The notes: generated by a model not told the origin, from the letters alone. Positions 54,116 through 63,210 are shown, counted from the stretch's first letter. The stretch: 64,000 nt of DNA from Candidatus Defluviibacterium haderslevense (GCA_016712225.1 JADJRL010000003.1:3485501-3549500); one strand, 5' to 3'. A program made the numbers and translations.

Positions 54116-54913
54116 ATGATATACCTCAAAAAAGAGGATGAAATTGAATTGATCCGTCAAAGTTGTATCCTCGTTTGTAAAACTCTTGCAGAGGTTGCAA
54201 ACTTACTCAAGATAGGTGTTACGGGAAAAGTTTTAGATAGAAGAGCTGAAGAGTTTATCCGAGACCATCAAGGGGTACCTGGATTTAAAGGATATAATCA
54301 TTTTCCGTCTACACTATGTATTTCTCTTAATGAAGCTGTTGTACATGGTATTCCTAATGATATTCCATTTCAATCTGGAGATATTGTATCCATTGATTGT
54401 GGTGTCTTAATGAATGAATTTTATGGTGATGCCGCATATACTTTTGCTTTAGGTGAAGTCCCTGAAGAGAAAATCAACTTACTAAAAGTTACTGAAGAAT
54501 CCTTATACCTGGGTATCGGTAAAGCAATTGCTGGGAATCGAGTAGGGGATATTGGACATGCTATACAGAATCACACAGAAGTCAAACATCATTATGGTGT
54601 TGTAAAAGAATTAGTAGGTCATGGCTTAGGAAGAAAATTACACGAAAGTCCGGATGTTCCAAATTATGGAAAAGCAGGGAATGGCATTTTGCTTAAAGAA
54701 GGAATGGTCATTGCCATTGAACCAATGATTAATTTAGGAACCAGAAGGGTCAAGCAGTTAAAAGATGGGTGGACTGTTGTGACAGTTGACCGAAAAGTGT
54801 CTGCTCATTTTGAACATTCTATCGCAATTCGCAAAAATCAGGCCGATATTTTGTCAGATCACTCATTTATTAAGGACAGTATGAAAAATAATGAAGATTT
54901 ATTAAAATATTAA
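54116..54913 (+). CDS. map: Type I methionine aminopeptidase
   Basis: A 265-residue enzyme removing N-terminal methionine from nascent proteins. Metal ligands are visible: the Asp pair in VSIDCGVLMNEFYGDAAYTF, His in HGLGRKLHESP, Glu in AIEPMI and Glu in FEHSIAI. It has no N-terminal zinc-finger extension. Placement after secY is common in Bacteroidota and Firmicutes. Confidence 0.96.
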   Translation: MIYLKKEDEIELIRQSCILVCKTLAEVANLLKIGVTGKVLDRRAEEFIRDHQGVPGFKGYNHFPSTLCISLNEAVVHGIPNDIPFQSGDIVSIDCGVLMNEFYGDAAYTFALGEVPEEKINLLKVTEESLYLGIGKAIAGNRVGDIGHAIQNHTEVKHHYGVVKELVGHGLGRKLHESPDVPNYGKAGNGILLKEGMVIAIEPMINLGTRRVKQLKDGWTVVTVDRKVSAHFEHSIAIRKNQADILSDHSFIKDSMKNNEDLLKY

Positions 54914-54951
54914 TTAAAATAATTAGATATTTGCACTCCGAAAAATAAAAG

Positions 54952-55170
54952 ATGACCAAAAAAAACCTGATCCAGCAAGATGGAATAATCGAAGAAGCTT
55001 TATCGAATGCCATGTTTCGGGTCAGATTGCAAAATGATCATTTGATTATTGCGACAATTTCGGGTAAAATGAGGATGAATTACATTCGAATTCTGCCTGG
55101 GGATAAAGTTTCAGTTGAAATGAGTCCTTATGATTTGTCCAGGGGTAGAATTACTTATAGATATAAATAA
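54952..55170 (+). CDS. infA: Translation initiation factor IF-1
   Basis: A 72-residue OB-fold factor: NLIQQDGIIEEALSNAMFRV and the terminal PYDLSRGRITYRYK are near-invariant. It lies nine bases before rpmJ. A degenerate -7-like ATATTTG about 20 bases upstream is too weak to call. Confidence 0.97.
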   Translation: MTKKNLIQQDGIIEEALSNAMFRVRLQNDHLIIATISGKMRMNYIRILPGDKVSVEMSPYDLSRGRITYRYK

Positions 55171-55179
55171 TTTAAATAT

Positions 55180-55296
55180 ATGAAAGTTCGTGCATCAATA
55201 AAGAAAAGAACTGTGGATTGCAAGTTTGTTCGTCGAAAAGGTCGGCTTTATATTATTAACAAAAAGAATCCTAAATTTAAACAACGTCAAGGCTAA
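55180..55296 (+). CDS. rpmJ: 50S ribosomal protein L36, zinc-free form
   Basis: A 38-residue protein: MKVRASIKKRTVDCKFVRRK, then GRLYIINKKNPKFKQRQG. Of the four zinc ligands of classical L36 (Cys11, Cys14, Cys27, His33) only Cys14 remains; the others are Thr, Asn and Phe. It is therefore the zinc-independent type, consistent with zinc-free S14 in the same cluster. Confidence 0.95.
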   Translation: MKVRASIKKRTVDCKFVRRKGRLYIINKKNPKFKQRQG

Positions 55297-55315
55297 ACCT
55301 TAAACCTAAATAAAT

Positions 55316-55693
55316 ATGGCTCGTATAGCAGGTATAGATCTTCCAAGAAATAAAAGAGGCGTAATAGGCCTCACGTATATTTTTGGAATTGGTAGAACAA
55401 CTGCCAAAGGAATATTAGAAAAATTGAATATTGATGAAAGTATTAAAGTCAATGAATGGTCCAACGACCAAATTCAATCTATCGCAAAAGTTATTCAAGA
55501 TGATATTAAGGTAGAAGGTGAATTGCGTTCTGAAGTTCAATTGAGTATCAAACGTCTTATGGATATTGCTTGTTATAGAGGTATACGTCATCGTAGAGGT
55601 TTACCAGTTAGAGGTCAACGAACAAAAACAAATGCAAGAACCCGTAAAGGAAAACGTAAGACAGTTGCAAATAAAAAGAAAGCAACTAAATAA
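55316..55693 (+). CDS. rpsM: 30S ribosomal protein S13
   Basis: A 125-residue 30S head protein. MARIAGIDLPRNKRGVIGLT and the C-terminal GLPVRGQRTKTNARTRKGKR are conserved. First gene of the alpha-operon section. Confidence 0.97.
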   Translation: MARIAGIDLPRNKRGVIGLTYIFGIGRTTAKGILEKLNIDESIKVNEWSNDQIQSIAKVIQDDIKVEGELRSEVQLSIKRLMDIACYRGIRHRRGLPVRGQRTKTNARTRKGKRKTVANKKKATK

Positions 55694-55727
55694 TCATTAA
55701 TCTAAAGCATATTAATACATTACAAAA

Positions 55728-56114
55728 ATGGCTAAAGGTAAAAAAGTTAAAAAAAGAAAAGTCAAGGTTGATGCTGATGGAGTTGTTCACATCCAAGCTT
55801 CTTTTAATAATATAATCATTTCACTTTGTAATCGTGCAGGAGAAGTTGTAAGTTGGGCAAGTGCTGGTAAGGCAGGATTTAAAGGTTCTAAAAAGAACAC
55901 ACCATATGCTGCTCAACTATCTGCTAATGATGCAGCAGCTGTTGCTTACAGTGCTGGAATGAGATCTGCTGAAGTTTTCGTCAAAGGACCTGGTTCAGGA
56001 CGAGAAGCTGCCATTAGAGCCATTGATGCTTGTGGAATTAAAGTTCTAAAAATTACAGACTTAACTCCAATTCCTCACAATGGATGTAGACCACCTAAAC
56101 ATAGAAGAGTTTAA
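55728..56114 (+). CDS. rpsK: 30S ribosomal protein S11
   Basis: A 128-residue platform protein. VHIQASFNNIIISLCNRAGE and KGPGSGREAAIRAIDACGIK are diagnostic, with the PHNGCRPPKHRRV end. Confidence 0.97.
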   Translation: MAKGKKVKKRKVKVDADGVVHIQASFNNIIISLCNRAGEVVSWASAGKAGFKGSKKNTPYAAQLSANDAAAVAYSAGMRSAEVFVKGPGSGREAAIRAIDACGIKVLKITDLTPIPHNGCRPPKHRRV

Positions 56115-56134
56115 AATTAGAAAGCGTAAAAATT

Positions 56135-56746
56135 ATGGCAAGATATACAGGCCCCGTTACTAAAAAATCTAGAGCATTCGGACAGTCATTGACTGGTTAT
56201 GATAAATATTTTGAAAAAAAGAAATATGCTCCAGGACAACATGGTCCATCTAAACGGAAAAAACAAAAATCGGATTATGCTTTGCAGTTGCTTGAAAAAC
56301 AAAAAGCAAAGTATACTTATGGTGTGTTAGAACGCCAATTTAGAAATATTTTCCATGATGCCCACAAAAAATCAGGTGTTACTGGTGAAGTTTTATTCCA
56401 ATTTTTGGAAGCCAGATTGGATAATACCGTATATCGTTTAGGCATTTCTTCAACAAGAAAAGGTGCAAGACAATTGGTTTCACATAGACATGTGATTGTG
56501 AATGGTAAAGTTGTAAATATTCCATCATACAGGTTAAAACCAGGTGATGTTTTAGGTGTTCGGGATAGTTCTCAAGGATTGGATAATATCAAACATCAAG
56601 TTGCCAAAAAAACAGATACCAGGAAATTTCCATGGCTAGAATGGAATAGTGACAAAATGGAAGGAAAATTTATTCAATTTCCATCTCGCGATCAAGTTCC
56701 CGAAAACATCAATGAGCAATTGATTGTTGAGCTTTATTCTAAATAA
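56135..56746 (+). CDS. rpsD: 30S ribosomal protein S4
   Basis: A 203-residue assembly initiator with an S4 domain (FLEARLDNTVYRLGISSTRK). The N-terminus lacks the zinc cysteines of some S4 proteins (ARYTGPVTKKSRAFGQSL), again the zinc-free type. Confidence 0.97.
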   Translation: MARYTGPVTKKSRAFGQSLTGYDKYFEKKKYAPGQHGPSKRKKQKSDYALQLLEKQKAKYTYGVLERQFRNIFHDAHKKSGVTGEVLFQFLEARLDNTVYRLGISSTRKGARQLVSHRHVIVNGKVVNIPSYRLKPGDVLGVRDSSQGLDNIKHQVAKKTDTRKFPWLEWNSDKMEGKFIQFPSRDQVPENINEQLIVELYSK

Positions 56747-56774
56747 TTTTTTTCTTAATCATTATTTTTACCAT

Positions 56775-57773
56775 ATGAGTATATTAAATTTTCAAAAACC
56801 GGATAAAATTATTCTACAAAAAGCAACCGAATTTGATGGTTCTTTTGAGTTTAAACCATTAGAGCCTGGTTTTGGACAGACTATTGGTAATTCGTTAAGG
56901 AGAATTTTATTATCCTCATTAGAAGGATTTGCGATTACACATGTTAGAATTGCAGGAGTAGAACATGAGTTTTCTACCATTCGTGGTGTGATTGAAGATG
57001 TCATTGAAATCATCTTGAATTTAAAACAAATAAGGCTGAAAAGTAAGCTTCCTAAGGATGACATTAAGGAGGAAAAAATATATATGACCATAAGTGGTAA
57101 AGATGTATTTAGAGCAGGTGAAATTGAAAATTTTACAAATGTATTTCATGTCACAAATCCTGATCAGATCATCTGTCATATGGAGCCTTTTGTGAATTTG
57201 GAAATAGAACTTACCATCACTAAAGGACGAGGTTATGTTCCAGCTGATGAAAACACAACTAAAGATTTACCGATTGGTGTAATTCCAGTTGATGCTATTT
57301 ATACCCCAATCAAGAAAGTATCTTACAGTATTTCAAATACTCGGGTTGGTCAAAAAACGGATTATGAAAAACTTTTACTTGAAGTTAAAACTGATGGAAC
57401 AATTCATCCAGAAGATGCAGTAAAAGAAGCTTCTAGAATATTAATCCAACACTTATTACTCATAACGGATGAGAATATTACTTTTGAAGATGCAGTAAGG
57501 AAAGTGGATACAATAGTTGATGAACATGTATTACACATGCGCAAACTATTGAAAACACCTTTGGAGGATTTGGATCTGTCAGTTAGAGCATACAATTGTT
57601 TAAAAGCTGCAAAAATTAATTCATTAGGTGAAATGGTAAAATATGACACACATGAATTATTGAAATTTAGAAATTTTGGTAAGAAGTCATTAGTTGAAAT
57701 AGAAGAATTATTGACAACCAAGAATTTGAGTTTTGGAATGGATTTGTCAAAGTATAAACTTGACGAAGAATAA
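56775..57773 (+). CDS. rpoA: RNA polymerase alpha subunit
   Basis: A 332-residue subunit with N-terminal dimerisation domain (LEPGFGQTIGNSLRRILLSS) and C-terminal UP-element/activator domain (VRAYNCLKAAKINSLGEMV, FRNFGKKSLVEIEELL). A longer frame reaches into rpsD, but MSILNFQKPDK is the family-standard start. Confidence 0.98.
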   Translation: MSILNFQKPDKIILQKATEFDGSFEFKPLEPGFGQTIGNSLRRILLSSLEGFAITHVRIAGVEHEFSTIRGVIEDVIEIILNLKQIRLKSKLPKDDIKEEKIYMTISGKDVFRAGEIENFTNVFHVTNPDQIICHMEPFVNLEIELTITKGRGYVPADENTTKDLPIGVIPVDAIYTPIKKVSYSISNTRVGQKTDYEKLLLEVKTDGTIHPEDAVKEASRILIQHLLLITDENITFEDAVRKVDTIVDEHVLHMRKLLKTPLEDLDLSVRAYNCLKAAKINSLGEMVKYDTHELLKFRNFGKKSLVEIEELLTTKNLSFGMDLSKYKLDEE

Positions 57774-57806
57774 TAAATTAATTAATTTAGATTAAATCTA
57801 TAGGTC

Positions 57807-58313
57807 ATGAGACATGGAAAAAAGTTCAATCATCTAAGTCGTAAAAAAGGACATAGGACTGCTTTGTTACGCAACTTAGCTGGAGCTTTAATAAAATATA
57901 AGCGAATTAATACCACAGTAGCTAAAGCAAAAGCACTTAGAGTATATGTTGAGCCTTTAATTACAAAATCAAAGGATAATTCAACACACTCAAGAAGAGT
58001 AGTTTTTAGTTATTTGGGCAATAAAGAAACGGTAGCAGAATTGTTTGGTGAAGTAGCGCCTAAAATTGCGTCAAGACCGGGTGGTTATACTCGTGTTATA
58101 AGAACGGGATTTAGAAAAGGTGATGGTGCAGAAATGGCGATGATTGAATTGGTAGATTATAATGATATCATGGTCTCTGCCTCTAAAGCAACATCACCTG
58201 AGTTAGTAACTAAACGAAGAACTCGTAGATCAAGTAAAAAAGCTAAAACTGAGGATGCAACGGAACCTAATGTAGGTGAAACAAGTGAATCTTCAAGTGA
58301 AGAAAATAAATAG
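57807..58313 (+). CDS. rplQ: 50S ribosomal protein L17 with acidic tail
   Basis: A 168-residue protein. MRHGKKFNHLSRKKGHRTAL opens the conserved core of about 120 residues. A C-terminal extension turns first basic (KRRTRRSSKKAK), then acidic and serine-rich (TEPNVGETSESSSEENK), probably disordered. Last gene of the cluster, directly followed by a terminator. Confidence 0.97.
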   Translation: MRHGKKFNHLSRKKGHRTALLRNLAGALIKYKRINTTVAKAKALRVYVEPLITKSKDNSTHSRRVVFSYLGNKETVAELFGEVAPKIASRPGGYTRVIRTGFRKGDGAEMAMIELVDYNDIMVSASKATSPELVTKRRTRRSSKKAKTEDATEPNVGETSESSSEENK

Positions 58314-58343
58314 AAAAAAGCGGCTTTAAGCCGCTTTTTTTTT
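58314..58343 (+). terminator. Intrinsic terminator of the ribosomal cluster
   Basis: AAAAAAGCGGCTT (58314-58326) pairs with AAGCCGCTTTTTT (58328-58340), with a GC-rich centre and a run of nine T (58335-58343), immediately after the rplQ stop codon. It is the clearest rho-independent terminator in the window. Confidence 0.95.
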
Positions 58344-58417
58344 GCCTTGTGGGATCAATTTGATATTTTAATTGAGCTTAATTTGACTTAATACATCATT
58401 AATTTTTATATATTTCA

Positions 58418-58425
58418 TATATTTG
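58418..58425 (+). promoter_or_regulatory. Probable -7 box for carA
   Basis: TATATTTG followed by CG matches TANNTTTG and lies 25 bases before the carA ATG, downstream of the terminator, where a new promoter is expected. No TTTG is found at the ideal -33 distance. Confidence 0.5.
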
Positions 58426-58450
58426 CGAAAAATTAATATAATTTCTTTGA

Positions 58451-59569
58451 ATGTATAAAAACACATCAAGTCCTGCCATATTACTTCTAGAAGATGGAAC
58501 TATTTTTTATGGCAAAGGAGCTGGCGCCATTGGTATTTCAGGGGGTGAAATCTGTTTTAATACTGGAATGACGGGATATCAGGAGATATTTACAGATCCT
58601 AGTTATTACGGACAATTGATGGTAATGACTAACGTTCATATTGGAAATTATGGAACTCAAGTAAATGAATCAGAATCAGACAAAATCCATATTGTTGGAT
58701 TGGTTTGTAGAAATTTTTCAAGTCAATATAACCGCAGTCTTGCTGACGATTCATTACAACAATTTTTATCAAAATTAAATATAGCCGCTATCTATGATGT
58801 TGATACTAGAGCCATAGTTAGACATATCAGATCTCATGGTGCGATGAATGCATTAGTAGCAACAGATTCTTCTGACATGCCAACTTTGAGGGCATATCTA
58901 TCGAAGGTTCCAAATATGAATGGACTTGAATTGGCCTCCAAGGTATCTACAAATGTTATTTATGATGTTGGTAATCCTAATGCGAAAATAAAAATTGCAG
59001 TTTTGGATTTTGGTATTAAAAAAAGTATTTTGGTTCAATTGGCAAAATACGACTACAATATTAGAGTATTTCCGGCCCATACGGCTTTTGTGGAAATTAA
59101 TAATTGGAATCCGGATGCTTATTTCCTTTCAAATGGACCGGGTGATCCAGCACCTATGGATTATGCCATACAAACAGCAAAATTGATTTTAGAATCAAAA
59201 AAACCAGTTTTTGGAATTTGTTTGGGGCATCAATTACTTGGATTAGCTATGGGTATTTCAACTATAAAAATGTTTCACGGACATAGAGGAATAAACCATC
59301 CGGTTAAGAACTTACAAACAGGTTTGAGTGAAATAACCAGTCAAAATCATGGTTTTTCATTAGATATGGAACAAGTTAATAAGCAAAGTGGTACAATTGA
59401 ATTGACTCATATAAATTTGAATGATCATTCTGTGGAAGGAATTCGCCACAAAACAAATCCAGTCTTTAGCGTTCAATACCATCCTGAAGCTGGCCCGGGC
59501 CCGCATGATTCTAGATATTTATTTAGGCAGTTTTCAGATTCAATACAACAATCGATAGGTACCAATTAA
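58451..59569 (+). CDS. carA: Carbamoyl-phosphate synthase small subunit
   Basis: A 372-residue glutaminase subunit that supplies ammonia for carbamoyl phosphate (pyrimidine and arginine synthesis). The N-terminal domain has ILLLEDGTIFYGKGAG and FNTGMTGYQEIFTDPSY. The class I GATase has FGICLGHQLLGLAMG (catalytic Cys) and SVQYHPEAGPGPHDS (His, Glu). The large subunit carB is not adjacent. The enolase gene follows after 9 bases. Confidence 0.96.
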   Translation: MYKNTSSPAILLLEDGTIFYGKGAGAIGISGGEICFNTGMTGYQEIFTDPSYYGQLMVMTNVHIGNYGTQVNESESDKIHIVGLVCRNFSSQYNRSLADDSLQQFLSKLNIAAIYDVDTRAIVRHIRSHGAMNALVATDSSDMPTLRAYLSKVPNMNGLELASKVSTNVIYDVGNPNAKIKIAVLDFGIKKSILVQLAKYDYNIRVFPAHTAFVEINNWNPDAYFLSNGPGDPAPMDYAIQTAKLILESKKPVFGICLGHQLLGLAMGISTIKMFHGHRGINHPVKNLQTGLSEITSQNHGFSLDMEQVNKQSGTIELTHINLNDHSVEGIRHKTNPVFSVQYHPEAGPGPHDSRYLFRQFSDSIQQSIGTN

Positions 59570-59578
59570 TTTATAAAC

Positions 59579-60865
59579 ATGAGTGAAATTATTGATATTA
59601 TTGCAAGGCAAATATTTGATAGTAGGGGTTTTCCAACTATTGAAGTCGATGTTATTACATCATTAGGCACTATTGGGAGGGCTGCAGTGCCTTCAGGGGC
59701 TTCAACCGGTAAGCACGAAGCCATTGAATTAAGGGATAATGATGCTTCATTTTATTTAGGCAAGGGTGTTCTAACAGCATGTTCAAATGTTGAAGAAGAA
59801 ATTGGAGAGATATTAATCGGTGCAGAAGTAAAAGATCAACGATATATAGATCAATTGATGATTTATGCTGATGGCACTGAAAATAAAATGAGATTCGGAG
59901 CTAATGCTATTTTAGGCGTTTCGCTAGCTTGTGCTCGTGCAGCAGCTATTGAAGCTGATTTACCACTTTATAGATATATTGGAGGAGCTAATACATTTCT
60001 TATGCCCGTTCCAATGATGAATGTTATCAATGGCGGGATGCACGCTGATAATAAACTTGATTTCCAGGAATTTATGATTATGCCATTGGGTGCTTCAAGT
60101 TTTACGCATGCAATGCAAATGGGGACAGAAATATTCCAACATTTAAAAAGTCTGCTTAAGTCTAAAAATCTGTCCACTAATGTAGGAGATGAAGGTGGTT
60201 TCGCACCTAATTTGAGATCCAATGATGAGGCCATTGAATTACTCTTAGAAGCTGTAGTTAAAGCGGGGTATCGAGCTGGAAAGGACATTTTTCTAGCAAT
60301 TGATGCTGCAGTTTCTGATATGTATAATGAAAAGGATCAATTATATCATTTTGAAAAATCGGGATTAAAATCAAAGAGTTCTCATGAAATGGTTGAGTTT
60401 TGGTCTGATTGGGCTAATCAATATCCAATTTTCTCCATTGAAGATGGTTTGGCTGAAGATGATTGGACAGGTTGGCAATTATTGACAAGTAAGCTTTCTG
60501 ATAAAATTCAATTGGTTGGCGACGATTTATTTGTTACAAATTCTAAGCGTATTCGTCAAGGAATTGATATGAAGGTGGCCAATTCTGTGCTCATTAAAGT
60601 GAACCAAATTGGAACATTGAGTGAAACTATAGATGCAGTTCAATTGGCTCAAAGGAATAAATATACTACAGTAATGAGTCACCGGTCTGGAGAGACGGAA
60701 GATCATATTATTGCTGATTTAGCAGTTGGATTGTCCACTGGTCAAATAAAAACCGGATCTTTATCCAGATCTGATCGAATGTCCAAGTATAATCAGTTAT
60801 TAAGAATAGAAGAGGAATTGGGTGAGCAAGCCGAATATTATGGCAAAATATTACTTGAAAAATAA
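59579..60865 (+). CDS. eno: Enolase
   Basis: A 428-residue glycolytic enzyme converting 2-phosphoglycerate to phosphoenolpyruvate. RQIFDSRGFPTIEVDV, the loop SGASTGKHEAIELRD, VGDEGGFAPNL (catalytic Glu), VGDDLFVTN (Mg ligand) and the signature LIKVNQIGTLSETIDA, followed by SHRSGETED, are all intact. It lies between carA and a divIC-like gene. Confidence 0.98.
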   Translation: MSEIIDIIARQIFDSRGFPTIEVDVITSLGTIGRAAVPSGASTGKHEAIELRDNDASFYLGKGVLTACSNVEEEIGEILIGAEVKDQRYIDQLMIYADGTENKMRFGANAILGVSLACARAAAIEADLPLYRYIGGANTFLMPVPMMNVINGGMHADNKLDFQEFMIMPLGASSFTHAMQMGTEIFQHLKSLLKSKNLSTNVGDEGGFAPNLRSNDEAIELLLEAVVKAGYRAGKDIFLAIDAAVSDMYNEKDQLYHFEKSGLKSKSSHEMVEFWSDWANQYPIFSIEDGLAEDDWTGWQLLTSKLSDKIQLVGDDLFVTNSKRIRQGIDMKVANSVLIKVNQIGTLSETIDAVQLAQRNKYTTVMSHRSGETEDHIIADLAVGLSTGQIKTGSLSRSDRMSKYNQLLRIEEELGEQAEYYGKILLEK

Positions 60866-60899
60866 ATTATATGTATATTTGCCTATTATTCTTGTTTTT

Positions 60900-61220
60900 A
60901 TGAAAAATAGATTAAAATCAATACCTTTTAAACTTCCTCTGCTAGCATGGAAGAATAAATCTTTGGTAACTATCGTAGCTTTTTTGATTTTTTTATGTTT
61001 TTTTGATAAATACAATTTGCGTATTCAGTACAAAATATATTCAACCTTATTGAATATGCAAGATCAAAAGGCCAATTACATTCATTTGATTGCTGAAGCC
61101 AAACAGGATAAGTTTGATTTGGAACAAAATTATGAGCGGTTTGCTAGGGAAAAGTATTTTATGTCACGTTTAGATGAAGATGTATTTATCATCGAAACAA
61201 AAAAGATTATTAAGAAATAA
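60900..61220 (+). CDS. FtsB/DivIC-like septum formation initiator
   Basis: A 106-residue bitopic membrane protein. A longer in-frame start would overlap eno; the ATG chosen gives MKNRLKSIPFKLPLLAWK, one membrane helix (LVTIVAFLIFLCFFD), and a periplasmic coiled coil, then NYERFAREKYFMSRLDEDVF, the conserved FtsB/DivIC motif. It should join FtsL and FtsQ in the divisome. Its stop overlaps the sucD start (TAATG). A TATATTTG box lies at 60874-60881. Confidence 0.88.
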   Translation: MKNRLKSIPFKLPLLAWKNKSLVTIVAFLIFLCFFDKYNLRIQYKIYSTLLNMQDQKANYIHLIAEAKQDKFDLEQNYERFAREKYFMSRLDEDVFIIETKKIIKK

Positions 61221-62092
61221 TGAGTGTATTAGTCAATAGAAATTCTAGAATAATTGTTCAAGGATTTACAGGGAAGGAAGGAACATTTCATGCTGAACAA
61301 ATGATTGCATACGGCACAGCGGTTGTAGGAGGAGTAACACCAGGTAAAGGTGGAGAGCTACATCTCAACTTACCCGTTTTTAATACCGTTTTCGATGCAG
61401 TTAATGAACTTAAAGCCGACACTTCAATTATATTTGTGCCACCACAATTTGCTGCTGACGCTATAATGGAAGCTGCAGATGCAGGAATTTCTGTAATTAT
61501 ATGCATTACAGAAGGCGTTCCAGTACAAGATATGATCAAAGTAAAATCCTATTTAAAAAATTATCCTTGCCGCTTAATTGGGCCTAACTGTCCGGGAGTC
61601 ATCACACCAGACGAAGCTAAAGTAGGGATAATGCCAGGTTTTATACATAAGAAGGGATCGATAGGTATTGTATCCAGATCGGGAACTTTAACATATGAAG
61701 CAGTTGATCAGGTTACCAAGGAAGGATTAGGTCAATCTACATGTATTGGGATTGGGGGAGATCCTATACCAGGCACTACTACTTTGGAAGCAGTACAAAT
61801 GTTAATGGCAGATTTTGAGACTGAAGGCATCATTATGATTGGCGAAATCGGGGGAAGTATGGAAGCAGAAGCTGCTTTGTGGATTAAAGATTATGGCACT
61901 AAGCCTGTTGTTGGATTTATCGCCGGTCAAACTGCGCCCGCCGGTAGAAAAATGGGTCATGCAGGTGCTATAATTGGCGGTAAAGATGATACAGCTGCTG
62001 CTAAGATGAAAATCATGGCTGAATGTGGTATACATGTAGTTCAATCTCCAGCCCACATAGGGCGCACAATGAGAGAAGTTTTGGAAAAATGA
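61220..62092 (+). CDS. sucD: Succinyl-CoA ligase alpha subunit
   Basis: A 290-residue TCA-cycle subunit that is phosphorylated on a histidine and binds CoA. RIIVQGFTGKEGTFHAEQMI begins the CoA-binding Rossmann domain, and the phospho-histidine is His247 in GRKMGHAGAIIGG. The beta subunit sucC is not adjacent, as often in Bacteroidota. Starts and stops overlap those of both neighbours. Confidence 0.96.
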   Translation: MSVLVNRNSRIIVQGFTGKEGTFHAEQMIAYGTAVVGGVTPGKGGELHLNLPVFNTVFDAVNELKADTSIIFVPPQFAADAIMEAADAGISVIICITEGVPVQDMIKVKSYLKNYPCRLIGPNCPGVITPDEAKVGIMPGFIHKKGSIGIVSRSGTLTYEAVDQVTKEGLGQSTCIGIGGDPIPGTTTLEAVQMLMADFETEGIIMIGEIGGSMEAEAALWIKDYGTKPVVGFIAGQTAPAGRKMGHAGAIIGGKDDTAAAKMKIMAECGIHVVQSPAHIGRTMREVLEK

Positions 62093-62718
62093 TTAGCTCA
62101 TGTGTTTTGAATCGAAATTCGACAATATGTATTGTTGCATTTCTGTGCTTTTTTGATGTTATCTATAGTCAAGTTCAATTAACCACACTGCTTGATACCA
62201 CTTTAATGAATGAATTAGCCATCATTAAGAAAGCAGATCAAGAACCTAGAAATCAATTACTAACTATTTCATCCAAGAAAGAAAGAGCAATATTATTTAA
62301 AAAATTAAAAGAAACGGATTCTATTCATTTAACTAAAATAGATTCAGTAATCAGAATACACGGATATCCTGGCAAATCCAAAGTTGGGATCAAATTATGC
62401 AACGTTCCTTTTATCATAATTCAACACGGTGATTTGCCGGTTTTAGAAAAATATTATCCAATAATAGAGCAAGCAGTAAATGCAAATGAATTGGAGAAAG
62501 AAAATTTGGCATTACTCATTGATAGAATTAAATACTTTAAAAAAGAAAACCAAATTTACGGAAGTCAAATCATCACCAGTAGAAAGGATGGAAAACACAC
62601 GCTTTATCCAATTGAGGACGAATTCAATGTGAATAAAAGACGATTAGAAATGGGAATGGATAGTTTAGAAGTCTATTGCAGAAGATTTAAAATACAATAT
62701 GTCACTCCGGTTAAGTAA
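62089..62718 (+). CDS. Exported DUF6624-type protein
   Basis: A 209-residue protein starting inside the sucD stop (ATGA overlap). The leader ICIVAFLCFFDVIYSQ indicates export. The body fits the DUF6624 pattern: IRIHGYPGKSKVGIKLCNVP, FIIIQHGDLPVLEKYYPIIE, ALLIDRIKYFKKENQIYGSQ, with conserved His/Asp and Tyr-Gly-Ser/Thr-Gln. The function of the domain is unknown. It ends 18 bp from the convergent crtZ-like gene. Domain assignment is from memory of the motif pattern. Confidence 0.75.
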   Translation: MISSCVLNRNSTICIVAFLCFFDVIYSQVQLTTLLDTTLMNELAIIKKADQEPRNQLLTISSKKERAILFKKLKETDSIHLTKIDSVIRIHGYPGKSKVGIKLCNVPFIIIQHGDLPVLEKYYPIIEQAVNANELEKENLALLIDRIKYFKKENQIYGSQIITSRKDGKHTLYPIEDEFNVNKRRLEMGMDSLEVYCRRFKIQYVTPVK

Positions 62719-62736
62719 AGAAATAATTTGATTTGG

Positions 62737-63210
62737 CTAAGTTCGATTTCTTTTGAGATACTTAAAATTAACCAATAACATACCAAAGGATTCGCAATTT
62801 TCTTTAGTCTGTTTTAAATGATGAGCACCATGAGCTCTTAGTATAGCTTTTGAATAAGTATTATCAATATGCTTAAACCATGAAAACCTTCTGTGAATAT
62901 ATACATCATGAACTAGAAAATAGGCAACACCATAAATAGAAATCCCAATTCCTATATACAATAGCCATTGGTACTGTTGGTAATACAAGGTTCCCAAAAT
63001 ATAGCATATCATACTTGGAATTGCAAAAACAAGAAAAAAGCGATCATTTTTTTCCCAAAAACCAGTTTTTAATTGGTGTGGTTTATGATGATCTTCATGC
63101 CAGGACCATAATAAACCGTGCATAATAAATTTATGGGTAAACCAGGCTATGAATTCCATACCAAAGAAAGAAGTGATCACAATCAAACAATGTATTAGCC
63201 ATGGAGCCAT
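62737..63210 (-). CDS. crtZ: Beta-carotene hydroxylase (CrtZ-like)
   Basis: A 157-residue di-iron membrane hydroxylase of the fatty-acid-hydroxylase superfamily. Histidine clusters are THKFIMHG, WHEDHHKPH, HDVYIHRRFSW and LRAHGAHHLK; the HDxYxHRR block is typical of CrtZ, which adds hydroxyls to beta-ionone rings (zeaxanthin). It implies that the organism makes xanthophyll pigments, although no crtB/crtI/crtY is in view. Confidence 0.85.
   Translation of the reverse strand: MAPWLIHCLIVITSFFGMEFIAWFTHKFIMHGLLWSWHEDHHKPHQLKTGFWEKNDRFFLVFAIPSMICYILGTLYYQQYQWLLYIGIGISIYGVAYFLVHDVYIHRRFSWFKHIDNTYSKAILRAHGAHHLKQTKENCESFGMLLVNFKYLKRNRT

Noticed and set aside
56724..56774. Upstream start for rpoA
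   Set aside because: It would overlap rpsD and add a non-conserved hydrophobic stretch; MSILNFQ is the standard start.
60822..60899. Upstream start for the divIC-like gene
   Set aside because: It overlaps the end of enolase; the ATG at 60900 gives a normal short cytoplasmic N-terminus.
62023..62088. Upstream start for the DUF6624 protein
   Set aside because: It lies within sucD and spoils the signal peptide; the ATGA-coupled start is better.
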